In this document: in pieces, positions 50,610 to 58,712 of the stretch
Position numbering within the stretch: the first letter of the stretch is position 1
Layout of the letters: the number at the start of each line of letters is the position of its first letter
Source of the DNA: Litsea cubeba
Lineage: Eukaryota > Streptophyta > Magnoliopsida > Laurales > Lauraceae
Assembly (NCBI GenBank): GCA_012931725.1
Contig: CM022955.1
Location: 14,056,137-14,120,136 of the forward strand
DNA: 64,000 nucleotides
Direction of reading: 5' to 3'
Notes under the pieces: generated by a model
Told to the model about the DNA's origin: nothing
What the model saw: the letters and a program-made list of their open reading frames with translations, nothing else
The model's database searches: none
Made by a program: the position numbers and the translations under genes

Positions 50610-53600
50610 TTCCTTTTTTTCCCCTATTGAATGTTAAATGCATTGTTCAGACATACAAAGCGAAATCTAGGGTTTCTAATGGAGTCCAGCCAGGGGAGAA
50701 CCATCTATGAATAATTCCTAGTTGCCTAATGCTGTAAATCCAAGTAGTAGGATCACAATAAATCCCTTTGATGACCAAGTAATCATCCATCTATGTCCGG
50801 AGACTCCAAACATTAGAAGGGATATTAGCCTCCTCATCATTTGCTATGGTCTCTCCTGGTTCATCTATATCATCTAGTAGTTAGTTCTGTGATGGCTTCT
50901 TCCTCGTACGGTACTCCCGATTGGTTCATAGATTCAGGTGCCACGGATGATGTGATATGTATGTTAAAAAACTCAGTATTATAGTCAATCTTGCTGTGGA
51001 AATGTACGCATTGCTGATGACACATTCACACAAGTAGCAAGGAAAGGGACCATTAATCTTTAACCGCAATTATCCTTGCCAACTGTTTTGCAGGTTCCTC
51101 AATTTTTACTTAATCTTGTTTCCGTAAGTTAACTCACAAAAACCCATGATGATGATGATGATGGTCTCTATATATTGGAGCCTATGGAGAAGAAGTAGAC
51201 ACTTCAGAGGTTATCAGCTAATGTAGAAAAAAATTAGCTTTGGCATTGATATCTTGGGCATATGCCAGTTCTGAATCCAAGAATGCTTTGTCCATTTTGA
51301 ATATCAGGAGTAATCTTAACGAAAGCAATTGACTCTTGTCAATTGGCAAAGAAGAATGGGAGCACTTATCCAATGTGTAAATCAAAACAGTACAATTCCA
51401 CTTGAGTTGATTGTACAGATAAGTGGAATCCTCCTGTAATGGACCATTATTTTGTCTCTTTCATTGATGATGCATCTAGACATAGCATGCACGTACCTTA
51501 TGAAGTCTCATGATGAATTACTGGATGTGTTTGAAAACTTTATGGTTATATGGAAGAACCAAAGTACTGAAATCTGATAAAAGAGAAAAGTAACTTTCTA
51601 GTAAGTTTCAGTCATACTTGCTAGAATACCAAGCCACAAAAACTTCTAGGATTAAGATATGACTACAATACAGCAAAGGGAATACTCCTCTGTAATAATA
51701 AGCCCCAAACATAAAAGGGAGTTGTTTTTCACGCATGAACCAAACACAAAAGGGAGTACACAAGTAAATCCACACTTCTAAAAGAAGCTTCTTCAAAGGT
51801 GGAAAAATAAAATAAAAATAAAATCATAATGTAAGATTAATTGATTAATTGACTCCTCTTCCTTTCCGAAAAGAGAGAATAAATCATCTAAAGTGTCCAG
51901 CATGAATCCCATAACTCAGACATGCAGTACATAGGCACTCTTCTCGGTACTCACCCCATTAGTCCGCCCTTATATTTAGCCACGATAATCTTTCTCCACA
52001 ATGCATCCGCTTCTTCCCCAATTTTGCACCACTAATTCATTAATATCACCCAAATTTTTAACTTGGTAGAGGTTCAAGAAGCTGTATGAGAGAAAAGATG
52101 TTATACAAAGTTTGGTAGGGGACTAGGGTCTAGGAATACGGAAAAGTATGAAATGCATACGAAAGCGAAGAATGCAGTTAAGAAAGTAGTTAGTGAAGTA
52201 AAGTTCAAAGCATATGATGACCTAAATAATAATTTGGGAACACAAGCGGAGGGTTATTTTCAAGTTTGCAAAAATGAGGGAAACGAAAATAGGGACTTAG
52301 ATAATGTCAAATGGATAAAGGGCGACAACCAAAAGGTTTTAGTGAAGGATAATGGTAATAAAGAAAGGTAGACAACTTATTTTAACAAACTTCTAAATGA
52401 ATACTCTATAGGAGGCTTAGGAATGTGAGAGAATACTTTGTTAGCAGAATATACCTTCTACCACAAATTTGTGGTAGCAGAATTGAAAAAAGCATTGGTA
52501 AGAATGAACACAAAAAAATGCTACAAGGTCAAATGACATTCCAAAAGAGACTTGAAAATGCTTATAAGAAATTGGATGAGTTTTGTATGCTCCTCAATAA
52601 GATATTAAAGACAAAGAAAACGACAAATGAATGGAGGATTGTTGTACCTATATACAAGAACAAAGGAGATATACAGAGTGGCACCAGTTATCATGGGATT
52701 AAACTTATAAGTCACAACATATAACTATGGGAGAGAGAAATGGAGATAAGATTTAAACAAAAGACCAGAATATTTCAAAATCAATTTGGTTTCATGCAAG
52801 GGAAGTCAATTATGGAAGCTATCTTCTCACTTAGAAAACTAATGAAAAAATATCATCGAGTCAAGAGAGTTATCTCCATCATTCTCATTGTTGTCCATGT
52901 GACCACAATTTTGTCGGGGAGACATTATAGAAATGGAGAATGACAATCACACCATAAAACTCAAATTCAAATTCAAACTCAAATTTAAGTTCAAATTTAA
53001 ATTCAAGGTCAAATACAAATTCAAATTCAAAGATGGAGAACAATGGGAGGGTCCCATGAAAAAATCCTACTTGCCATCCTTCACCATGATAGATCTTTGG
53101 ATCTACACTGTAGATCTTTCAGATCTGACTGTTATTAAGATGGGTTAAGATCCCATTAGCTCAACCAATCTTTTTAAAATAATACATGGTCTGGTCCAAC
53201 ACATGATCCTCATTGACCAGGTCACTCTGCCTTGAGTAGTCCACCAACAGCTGATAGGTTTGCTGTAGGGATTATAGCCACGGAACCCCATGCCTAGCCT
53301 TCAAAGCCAATACTTTTCTTGAGGTTCTAATTCTTAAAAACTGAAAATTGCAAAACAGATGCTATAGGATGGGATATCATTTCTGTCAGTGCTTTTCAAT
53401 TTAAAAAATTAGAAGGAAATTTGCAAGGACAAACCTCAGCCATTACAGTGTCAATGCATTGTTGAAGGCCTTTATAAGCTGCAGCCTCAGCACTTGACAT
53501 AGCTGTTGCCATTTCTTCACATGAAGCAGCATGGGCACCATCCACAGGTAGTAGAAGCCGAGAGATGGAATTTGCAAAATACTGCAGAAAATATTACTCA

Positions 53601-54185
53601 ATTTAGGATTTGCATGTCTTAAAAAAGTAATCCAGCTATCTGAGCAATGGCCGCATACTTGTTGGACTATAGCCACACTGCTAGCACAACGTTGCACAGC
53701 AACCATGAAAGATCTGAAACTGCTTTCACCTGCTACTGCTGCTGCCTCTGCCTGCACATCATTAAGAATACTATCACAACTTAATACCTGATCAAAATAT
53801 AGGAGAAATAGTTTCAAGTTTACACTAAATCATAAAAGGGAGAGATAAAGGCCTTAATTTACAAAAAGGAAAAAAAAAAAAATTTAGGCGAGTCCTATCT
53901 TACAGCAGTAGCAGCTGCAGCTGCCACTCTTCTACTAACACTCGTCCCAATCACAAATCTTTCCCTCAGAGCGGCAGCTTCATTTAGACCTTCTCTGGCC
54001 CGCTCAAGCCCATCAGTTATATATTGGCTTACCTGTAAAGTGAAAAACCAAAGAATTTTGGAAAAGCCCCAGATGAATAGCTTGCTTGACAATTGATACC
54101 TAAAGAAAAGGAATCTCCTGATACAACTTACTTGATCAAGCAAACAAGTAAAAACCAATTTCACATTAGCTGCAAGAGTAGCAGG
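32314..54185 (-). CDS. SEC10: Exocyst complex component SEC10, C-terminal part (10 exons)
   Basis: Minus-strand exons in transcript order: 54132-54185, 53904-54032, 53659-53751, 53435-53581, 49021-49118, 48851-48935, 35170-35228, 32698-32796, 32516-32599, 32314-32389 (stop at 32314-32316). Frames and GT-AG borders agree throughout, giving 307 residues without a stop or frameshift. Diagnostic strings: PATLAANVKLVFTCLLDQ, LRERFVIGTSVSRRVAAAAA, LLLPVDGAHAASCEEMATAM, NHWQKFTFSASGGLRLKRD, MANVFIVAPESLSTLFEGTP, FIQLREDFKTAKIASRLNSL. These match the conserved end of plant SEC10 (about 830 aa), a subunit of the complex that tethers secretory vesicles to the plasma membrane. The 5' exons should lie beyond 64000; none was found between 54186 and the edge. 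Introns range from 77 bp to 13.6 kb. Confidence 0.95.
32797..33906. other. SEC10 intron (32797-35169), left part
   Basis: No bounded element. Two poly-T runs at about 33180-33222. Confidence 0.5.
33907..34438. mobile_element. hAT-type non-autonomous element (CATGGTT family)
   Basis: Left end CATGGTTCAAAATATCAGC, right end CCGTGAACCATG, imperfect inverses matching the family at 38722-40331. The right subterminal AATATTCTAGATTCTTTGG resembles AATATTTTGGATTTTTTGG of that family. No adjoining target duplication is found, although TTCAGGG occurs just left of the element and again 24 bp past its right end. Confidence 0.55.
34564..34893. mobile_element. Tourist-like foldback MITE with a poly-C tract
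   Basis: Ends CGCTGTGTTTGGGAAG and CTTCCCAAATGGAGCG are near-inverses flanked by TTA on both sides (34561-34563, 34894-34896). The left half is G-rich (GGGAGGGGAGGGG), the right half C-rich, including 21 consecutive C at 34827-34847, so the whole element can fold back. Confidence 0.75.
35229..36315. other. SEC10 intron (35229-48850), right after exon
   Basis: No gene. A degenerate CATGGTCTAAAATATCGG at about 36134 looks like another end of the CATGG hAT family without a partner. Confidence 0.45.
37020..37522. mobile_element. hAT-type MITE with perfect 8-bp duplication
   Basis: Ends TAGGGGTGTACAC and GTGCACCCCTA are inverses; the exact 8-mer GTTGAATC flanks both sides (37012-37019 and 37523-37530). 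The interior is built of GGATCGGAT / ATCCGT motifs. Nested in the tandem units of the larger hAT. Confidence 0.92.
37690..37963. mobile_element. Fragment of the GGGCCTGTTT TIR family
   Basis: GAATTCC/GGAATT-rich sequence ending AAAGAAACAGGCCCT, matching the right end of the element at 14615-15726. The left end is not found. Confidence 0.5.
38182..38720 (+). pseudogene. hAT transposase, BED zinc-finger N-terminus (part 1)
   Basis: Encodes KHNVDPTWSYDEAVDGNRLK, IVCKFCKKVTNGGIM and VSGNVVGCPSVSKEVREKTK. The pattern (DPTW, a CKFC pair, then GCPSVSKEV) is that of BED-type fingers in plant DUF659 hAT transposases; the linking His-containing stretch is shortened. Stops follow, and an acidic SDSDDEDDDP segment comes next. 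The coding is cut at 38721 by the hAT element at 38722-40331 and resumes after it. Confidence 0.65.
38722..40331. mobile_element. Non-autonomous hAT element (CATGG family)
   Basis: Left end CATGGTTTAAAATATCGG, right end GATTTTAAACCATG; flanking 8-mers GTTGCTGC (38714-38721) and GTTGCTAC (40332-40339), one mismatch. The first 170 bp contain about eleven TATCGG/CCGATA hexamers and the last 110 bp several more. The middle has an A/G-rich tract, a pyrimidine-rich stretch (39110-39190) and AT-rich DNA; no transposase. Confidence 0.88.
40332..40606 (+). pseudogene. hAT transposase, linker (part 2)
   Basis: The frame MVATRRAAQTPSRVAGPVDP continues with EETANQPKISKVLKWAFKSA and a basic linker, following on from part 1. 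It ends in a 20-nt poly-C run (40540-40559) and is then cut by the element at 40607. The sequence just inside (GTTGCTACTCGTAGAGCTGC) also occurs at 38669, so a short duplication flanks the nested element. Confidence 0.5.
40607..42102. mobile_element. Non-autonomous hAT element with GTGAAGCACAGATA / CGGATACG ends
   Basis: Left end TACTGTGAAGCACAGATA, right end CGTATCCGTGCTTCATAG. Flanks GGAGGGAT (40599-40606) and GGAGGGAA (42103-42110) fit an 8-bp duplication with one mismatch. GTATCC/GGATAC motifs crowd both ends. Related termini appear at 63779-63920. An internal tandem duplication occupies 40838-41365. Confidence 0.78.
40838..41365. repeat. Tandem duplication, period about 257 bp
   Basis: GACGAGGTGGGAGAGGAGAA starts both copies (40838 and 41095); each includes GCATTAGGGCTTAGGGATTT, CAGAGTTGCAGGGTCTGGTC and CGACAGGTTCTCTTCTTTTC. 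The copies differ at a handful of positions. Confidence 0.9.
42111..42605. other. GC-balanced foreign block, possibly organellar
   Basis: Compositionally unlike its AT-rich surroundings, with no transposon motifs and no long frame (for example GGTGGCGGCCCGAACGTGAT, GAGTCAGCGACTTCTTG). The style resembles plant mitochondrial non-coding DNA, but I cannot name a source locus. Confidence 0.3.
42636..44366 (+). pseudogene. hAT transposase, DUF659 core and dimerisation domain (part 3)
   Basis: Starts TKWLTYKNIPSTAVDCPYFQ then TILDVAAGAGTGI and IYYVGTKYLEEFKEIKV, the N-terminal DUF659 pattern. Then VIVMCDGW (about 42860), DNGAN plus ILMEKRKHLF (about 43035-43100), IMSCRGITRFIYEHS (about 43185-43230), LMKRFTNNQALV and ESIVRFRTKLIQMFA. 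Further on, FSNPEFYHRNVQNHIEAI (about 43763-43820). The hAT dimerisation end follows: VDPLAEWSIGKYPPG, ENFEESAPHLRRAVVCILTQ, IHTKARNRLTIQTINKLVYF. Many stops and frameshifts and probable intron remnants (near 43675, 43900, 44085) make it non-functional. Confidence 0.82.
44466..46035 (+). pseudogene. hAT transposase, low-complexity C-terminal tail (part 4)
   Basis: Encodes SSKGTSARSKGKEPTHTVLS and later a decayed Tyr/Pro-rich tail (GNYGRYRYSPPPSSYNFYAF, about 44960-45040). The very end (acidic, then IYPG) reappears at about 45925-46015 after the MITE at 45229-45823. The intact-looking version of the same tail is at 47804-48046: SYSYDDYGQTQYRYPPPPSS, then HDPYAHQYQIQYGSG and an acidic DNDGDEDDD stretch. 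Confidence 0.65.
45229..45823. mobile_element. hAT-type MITE with perfect 8-bp duplication
   Basis: Ends TAGGGTTGTAAACGGGT and ACCCATTTACAACCCTA; the exact 8-mer TATATTTG flanks both sides (45221-45228 and 45824-45831). The interior repeats GGAACCGGAACCG and its inverse. Nested in the tail region of the hAT transposase. Confidence 0.93.
46540..47215. other. SEC10 intron, nothing recognised
   Basis: AT-rich DNA between the hAT right end and the SINE-like block; short frames only. Confidence 0.4.
47222..47372 (-). mobile_element. SINE-like fragment
   Basis: On the minus strand, GAGGTTAAGGGTTCGAAACT contains a tRNA-type B box (GGTTCGAAACT), followed by a body ending GGATTAGTCCGGCCCAAAGG and GGGACACC, wording typical of plant tRNA-derived SINEs. 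No A box or clean target duplication was found. Confidence 0.4.
47512..48060 (+). mobile_element. Internally deleted hAT derivative with transposase tail
   Basis: A left-end-like block ATCGAAATAACGGCTGCTAT and CGG/CCGCTAC-rich subterminal DNA (47512-47620) is joined to the transposase C-terminal tail (47804-48046, ending DDDVIYPGRHSLWY and a stop). The body of the transposase and the right terminus are missing. Confidence 0.55.
48061..48850. other. SEC10 intron, nothing recognised
   Basis: No gene or bounded repeat up to the next SEC10 exon at 48851. Confidence 0.45.
49160..49223. repeat. (AG)32 microsatellite in a SEC10 intron
   Basis: Pure AG dinucleotides on the plus strand, hence (CT)n in the SEC10 sense, about 40 nt upstream of the acceptor before exon 49021-49118. 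Confidence 0.95.
49224..50739. other. SEC10 intron (49119-53434), left part
   Basis: No gene. It holds a run of 30 C at 50577-50606. Confidence 0.5.
50740..51610 (+). pseudogene. Copia pol fragment (protease to integrase)
   Basis: Heavily decayed. SSYGTPDWFIDSGATDDV (about 50900-50955) is the aspartic protease DSGA motif. RIADDTFTQVARKGTINL and QLSLPTVLQVPQFLLNLVSV (about 51000-51125) form the rest of the protease region. WHWRLGH-like remnants come near 51240, and integrase-start-like YFVSFIDDASR / YLMKSHDELLDVFENFM near 51450-51550. Stops and frameshifts throughout; no LTRs identified. Confidence 0.72.
51611..52099. other. SEC10 intron, nothing recognised
   Basis: No gene or bounded repeat between the Copia and LINE fragments. 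Confidence 0.4.
52100..52900 (+). pseudogene. LINE reverse transcriptase fragment (RTE-like)
   Basis: Encodes VKWIKGDNQKVLVKDNGNKE, a YFNKLLNEYSIGGLGM-like block, then the RT motifs NEWRIVVPIYKNKGDIQSGT, SYHGIKLISHNI and QNQFGFMQGKSIMEAIFSLR. The order (KD..KERW..YFNKLLN, VPIYKNKGD, NQFGFMPGRST) is that of plant non-LTR retrotransposons of the kind whose 3' end appears at 57094-57334. Several stops and frame changes; the endonuclease part and 3' end are missing. Confidence 0.75.
52958..53032. repeat. Degenerate (CAAATT)n hexamer tract
   Basis: About twelve imperfect units of CAAATT/TCAAAT between the LINE fragment and SEC10 exon 53435-53581. Confidence 0.85.
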
Positions 54186-54532
54186 CTGTAAACAATGACA
54201 CCAGAGAAATCAACGTTACTTGGCACACCAGATTAATGGATAAATTTCAAACTCTAAGCTAAAAACTGAATTGGAAGAAGACTGACTCGCACACAAGAAA
54301 AAGTTCAGGAACGCCAATATAGAAGTACTACTTTTCATGATTACAAAATGAATAACAATATCAATTATGAAAAGAAAAGCTATGGTAGAATTTTAACAAG
54401 AATGAGGGAATATATGTTAATTTTATGGCAGTAGTATAGAATTTTAAGTTAAAAGTTAAACTAAGTTTCGCTGGTGTGAACCACAAGGTTTGAGTCATGT
54501 TCCCAACCAACCCAACCCCATGCCGCCCCCCA

Positions 54533-54539
54533 CCCCCCC

Positions 54540-54570
<31 letters not shown>

Positions 54571-54575
54571 AAAAA
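54533..54575. repeat. C28-A15 homopolymer pair
   Basis: Twenty-eight C followed directly by fifteen A, in the SEC10 intron upstream (in transcript sense) of exon 54132-54185. Confidence 0.9.
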
Positions 54576-54945
54576 GGTTAAAAAATGAGACCTCCAAAGT
54601 AGGGAAACAAGAATTGTTTTTTACATCTTCATTGTGGAACGAAACAGTACTCAGAAGGTTCTATTATCCAATTTAGTAAAACTGAAGTAATACTAATGAA
54701 ACCTGGATCTACTTCTACGACTTCTTTTTTCATTCTTTAAGCACTATTGTTGGATGCATTCTTCAAGCATGGATAAATTAAGGAGAACAACTGAAGGATC
54801 AAAATTCCTAAACTTGAGAAATATAAGAAGATCACACACTTCCAAATGTGTAAAAGGAAAGCCTATAATGTTAGTAAACAATGGAATTTTGTCAATAAAT
54901 CAGAATGAAATTAGGATTCTTTGATATCAGAATTTGGGTATAGTA

Positions 54946-55223
54946 TGTTAAACAGGCCCAAGGCCCATAAAAGGATCCAGTCCAACACATATCACACGTG
55001 GTTTGATTTAGTCAATATATAATGCAGCTGTACATATTCTATTAAGGATTTGGTTTCCTAACTTAGAATAGCAATTGATGTAATTAGTTAGTTTCTTAAC
55101 TTAGAGCCCTGATTAAGGCATGTAATACTTATATATTGACGTACGATCTCCAAAGGAGGGACAAGCAATAATACACTCTTGAGTATTATCAATATTTCAA
55201 GTTCTGTGATCATAGATTTGTCA
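54946..55223 (+). mobile_element. 5' LTR of a Copia element
   Basis: Begins TGTTAAACAGGCCC and ends TTTGTCA, immediately followed by the primer site TGGTATCAGAG (55224-55234). It is 278 bp long with a TATA-like ATATATTG near 55130. It is in the SEC10 intron, antisense to SEC10. Confidence 0.78.
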
Positions 55224-56205
55224 TGGTATCAGAGAAGAGTTCTAGTTTTCAATCTTAGAAATCATCAAGGAGATTAATTAGAGAGAAACCACTCTCTCTC
55301 GTGAAGAAAAAACAGATCAAGGATCTGTTTCCAGAGATCGGCAGCCATTCAGGACCTGCGATAGCCTCAAATCTACTATGGCCCACCCGTGATCATCACA
55401 GCATCTTCCACGATCACTCCAGTCAAGGTCGCCTAGGCCTTCTGGGTTTTTTAGTGATTTTTTTCAGAATTTTTCGACACTGCCAGATAGTCTTTCTGAT
55501 CATTCTCGTGTTATTTCAAAATATTACACAAGTTTCAATCAAGACCGTTCAGAATCTTGGATATTCAGCGGAATAGGTTCAAACTTGATCTAGTAGGAGC
55601 GAAAATATTGTGCCTTCATAGATCAAACATCTAATAAGTGTTCAGATCCATCTGTTGGGGCCCACGTAGAGGATCTGAAGCTCCAGTCAAGGTCATCAGA
55701 GGGTTTTTTTTATCACTGTTATTGTTCTGCCTTGGATTTCTCTTCTCTGCTTGGTTGGATCTTGCCTTCTGCACACAAAAACAGTTTTTCATACAATTGT
55801 TGTTTGATTTGATTACTGTTTTTCACTGTTTCAATCCATTTTTTTCCAATCTAAAATTGAGATGGAAAAATCTGAGGTTACTTTGATCAAATTCATTGGA
55901 AAAAATTACCCTGCCTGGTCTTTCCAATTCCAAATCTACCTAGAAGCTAAGGAATTGTGGGGATTTGTTTATGGTGCTGACCCTAAACCCACTGAGGATG
56001 AATAGAAGATATACTCTTGGCATACTAAAGATGCCAAAATCAAATCATGGATTCCGGGATCCATTGAGCCACATCTGATAATGAATCTCAAGCCTTACTC
56101 AACCTCTAAAGCCATGTGGGGGTATTTGAAGAAAGTATAACATCAAGATAACTCCGCGCGTCAATTTCATCTTGAATGTGTGATTGCTGAATATGCACAA
56201 GGGAC

Positions 56206-57764
56206 CATCGATGAAAATATCGGCCACTGCGCCGATATATCGGCCGTGGGGCATGTACCGACCGCCATGCTATTTTCAAAAAAAGGGGTATCGCACCCGT
56301 AGCGGCCGATACATTACCGTAGCGGCCACTACGACCGCTATTTTAGCGTAGCGGGCGCTACGACTCCGTTGTGGTTTCAGTCACTGAGAGATTTCATGTA
56401 ATGAAATGTAAAAACAAAAAAAAAAAAAAAAAAAAAAAAGAAAGCTTGGTAGATGAAGAAATGAAAAAAAAAAAAAAAGAATGTAGTTGAAGAAAGGGAA
56501 GAAAGGTGCCTGGAACCGAAGTAGCAGCAGCAGCAGACGCCAGCAGCTCCTCTCTTCTTCTTTTCTTTCCCCTCTTCTTCTTTTATTTCTTTTCTTTTCT
56601 CGATCTTACTGTTTCGGGAGAAGAAATAGGGAAACAAAAGCCCTCTTTCGGTCCCCTCCTTATTTAGCTAGTAGGTAAATAAAAATGGGCCCATATTGGG
56701 CTCACCTTATAAAAGGTATAACTAAAGATTAAATGGGTCCATGGTGGCCCACCTTATCCAATTTATAAATAAAAATCAATTGACCACTCAGGAAAAATAA
56801 AGCTGATGCACCCAATGTTATTACCATTGGTGGGCTCTACAATTGTTCAAAAAATAAAAAAATAAAATAATGGCTTAGCCAAATAAAGAAAAATTAGGGG
56901 CTTAGCCAAATCTTACTCTAATTAGAAATAGAGACCAATCAAATTTTATTCTATCTGGAAATAGGGTCATGACCAACTTTCACACTAATTGAAAATAAAG
57001 TCTAATCAAATTTCACACTAATTGAAGATAGGCTCTAGGCAAATTCTCTAATAGGCAACAGGGCTGAACCAAATTTCATTTTAATAGGAAATACCATGTT
57101 AGAAGGCGTCCAACAGAGGCACCTGTTAAAAGGTGTGAAAGCATGGAGTTTGCCAAGAGTAGGAGAGGGAGAGGGAGACCCAAGAGAAGTTGGAAAGAAA
57201 CTATTAAACATGATCTTGCCTACAAGGATCTAACGGAGGACATGGCCCTAAACAGATTTGATTGGCGTCGTCAAATCCATATAGCCGACCCCACCTAGTG
57301 GGAAAAGGCTTGGTTGGTTTGGTTTGGTTTGGTTTAGGAAATAAGACTCTAACCAAATTAGACTCTATTAGGAAATAGTGGTCCAACTTAATTTTACTCT
57401 GATAGGAAATAGGGCTCTGATCAGTGTGATATTCTAAGCAATGATGGTGATAGTATTTTGATGACACTGTTTGATTACAAACATGAATATATGAAAAGAA
57501 AAAATGATTATTCCTACTATTTTCTATTCATCCAGCGATAAAGGACCTCGTACAATGAAGGGACTACTACGCCCTCTTATCTAAGTTACTTTTGCAAAAA
57601 AAAATAAAATAAAATACATTTCCTATTATTTTCCAATATTCTGGATTTTCTGGAATTTTTTCAGATTTTTTTGACGATTTTTTCAAAACGCACCGCTACA
57701 CCGCTACGTAGCGCCCACTTCGTAGCGTTTTGGCGGCGGGCCGCTACCGCTATTTTCATCCTTG
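56206..57764. mobile_element. Non-autonomous hAT element inserted in Copia gag
   Basis: Left end CATCGATGAAAATATCGG, right end GCTATTTTCATCCTTG; the exact 8-mer CAAGGGAC flanks both sides (56198-56205 and 57765-57772). Removing the element and one copy restores the gag reading frame, so the ends are firm. Both ends are rich in CGGCC/GTAGCG motifs. Inside are an A-rich/pyrimidine tract (56400-56650), degenerate repeats of AATTAGAAATAGGGTCT type, and a nested LINE end (57094-57334). Confidence 0.93.
57094..57334 (+). mobile_element. 5'-truncated LINE insertion (RTE-like 3' end)
   Basis: Encodes PVKRCESMEFAKSRRGRGRP, KRSWKETIKHDLAYKDLTED and FDWRRQIHIADPT with a stop at 57296-57298, then a TTGGTTTGG-type tail (57311-57334). 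The exact 9-mer TAGGAAATA flanks it (57085-57093 and 57335-57343). It is a copy truncated to its last 241 bp, nested in the hAT. Confidence 0.85.
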
Positions 57765-58333
57765 CAAGGGACCTTGTCGGTACATGACTACTATTCAGGA
57801 TTCCGTACACTATGGTCGGAATACGATAGTATTAAGTATTCGGATGTTGCTGACAATGTTTTGACAGTGATCCAAGATCTTCAGGCCTCTAGTCAAAGAG
57901 ATCAATTTTTTATGACACTGCAGAATGAATATGAAAGTGTCCGATCTGGCCCTGATGAATCGGACGCCCTTACCTTCATTGGATGTCTGCTTGAATGAAC
58001 TCTTACTCGAAGAACAGCGCATTGCGACCTCGGCTCATATTGCTCAACTAAAGACTGAGACCTATTCAGTCGTGTTCTCGGCAAATAAGACTTCTCTGCC
58101 TTCGCCTCGAGACTTGAGCAAAACACAATGCTACAGTTGTCAAAAATTTGGGCATCTTGCATCTCAGTGCAAACAGAAGGTCTGCAGTTACTGTAAAAAG
58201 TCGGGACATACCATCTCTGAATGTCGCCGCCTCCCACAACGTCCATCACCGCAGTATCAGACTCCACAGTATCAAACTCCGTATGCTTATGTTGCTTCTT
58301 CGGTTATGCCTGCTCTTACATCTGCACCCTCAT

Positions 58334-58712
58334 AATCTCTAACTGCTGAAGTGGTTCGACAAATGATTGTCAATGCCCTCTCTGCCTTTGGTCTCTCAGG
58401 TAACTCACATTCATCTTCTACTTAGTCCCTTGATTCCAAGGCGTCTAATCGTATGATGTATTCCCATACCCTCCTCTCCAATGTGACAAAATACAATGGC
58501 AATCTTCAAATAAAAACTGCTACGGAGGCAATGTGTAATATCCTAAGTTATCTGGCCCCAGGAATTGTTTGGCCCAGATAGGATTTTTAGTTGTTAAGTT
58601 ACGTAGGATTGAAACTCCTCTCACGTGTATGTTATTAGGAGGAAGGAGTTGTAACACAACTTCAAATTAGCAGTATGAGATAGAGACTAGGACTCTACCT
58701 CTCTGTTATGTC
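58334..58712 (+). repeat. Left copy of a 380-bp duplicated Copia/LTR segment
   Basis: Starts CATAATCTCTAACTGCTGAA and runs to CTCTACCTCTCTGTT, about 95 percent alike by eye to 63398-63773. It contains the protease-start remnant joined to an LTR-like start TGTAATATCCTAAGTTATCT (about 58548). Confidence 0.85.

Larger units (their letters stand above)
55862..58545 (+). pseudogene. Copia gag and protease start, split by a hAT
   Basis: Gag starts MEKSEVTLIKFIGKNYPAWS and continues to CVIAEYAQGT at 56205. It is interrupted by the element 56206-57764 and resumes LSVHDYYSGFRTLWSEYDSI. Two CCHC zinc knuckles follow: CYSCQKFGHLASQC (about 58129-58170) and CSYCKKSGHTISEC (about 58183-58224). A protease-start remnant (SNRMMYSHTLLSNVTKYNGN) is at about 58445-58505. 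Stop codons (near 56003, 56139 and after 58333) and a frameshift near 57950 disable it. Upstream (55235-55861) is the usual untranslated leader. Confidence 0.85.

Noticed and set aside
55301..55886. Open frames of 80-90 codons before the Copia gag
   Set aside because: They lie in the untranslated leader between primer site and gag start and have no gag or pol resemblance.
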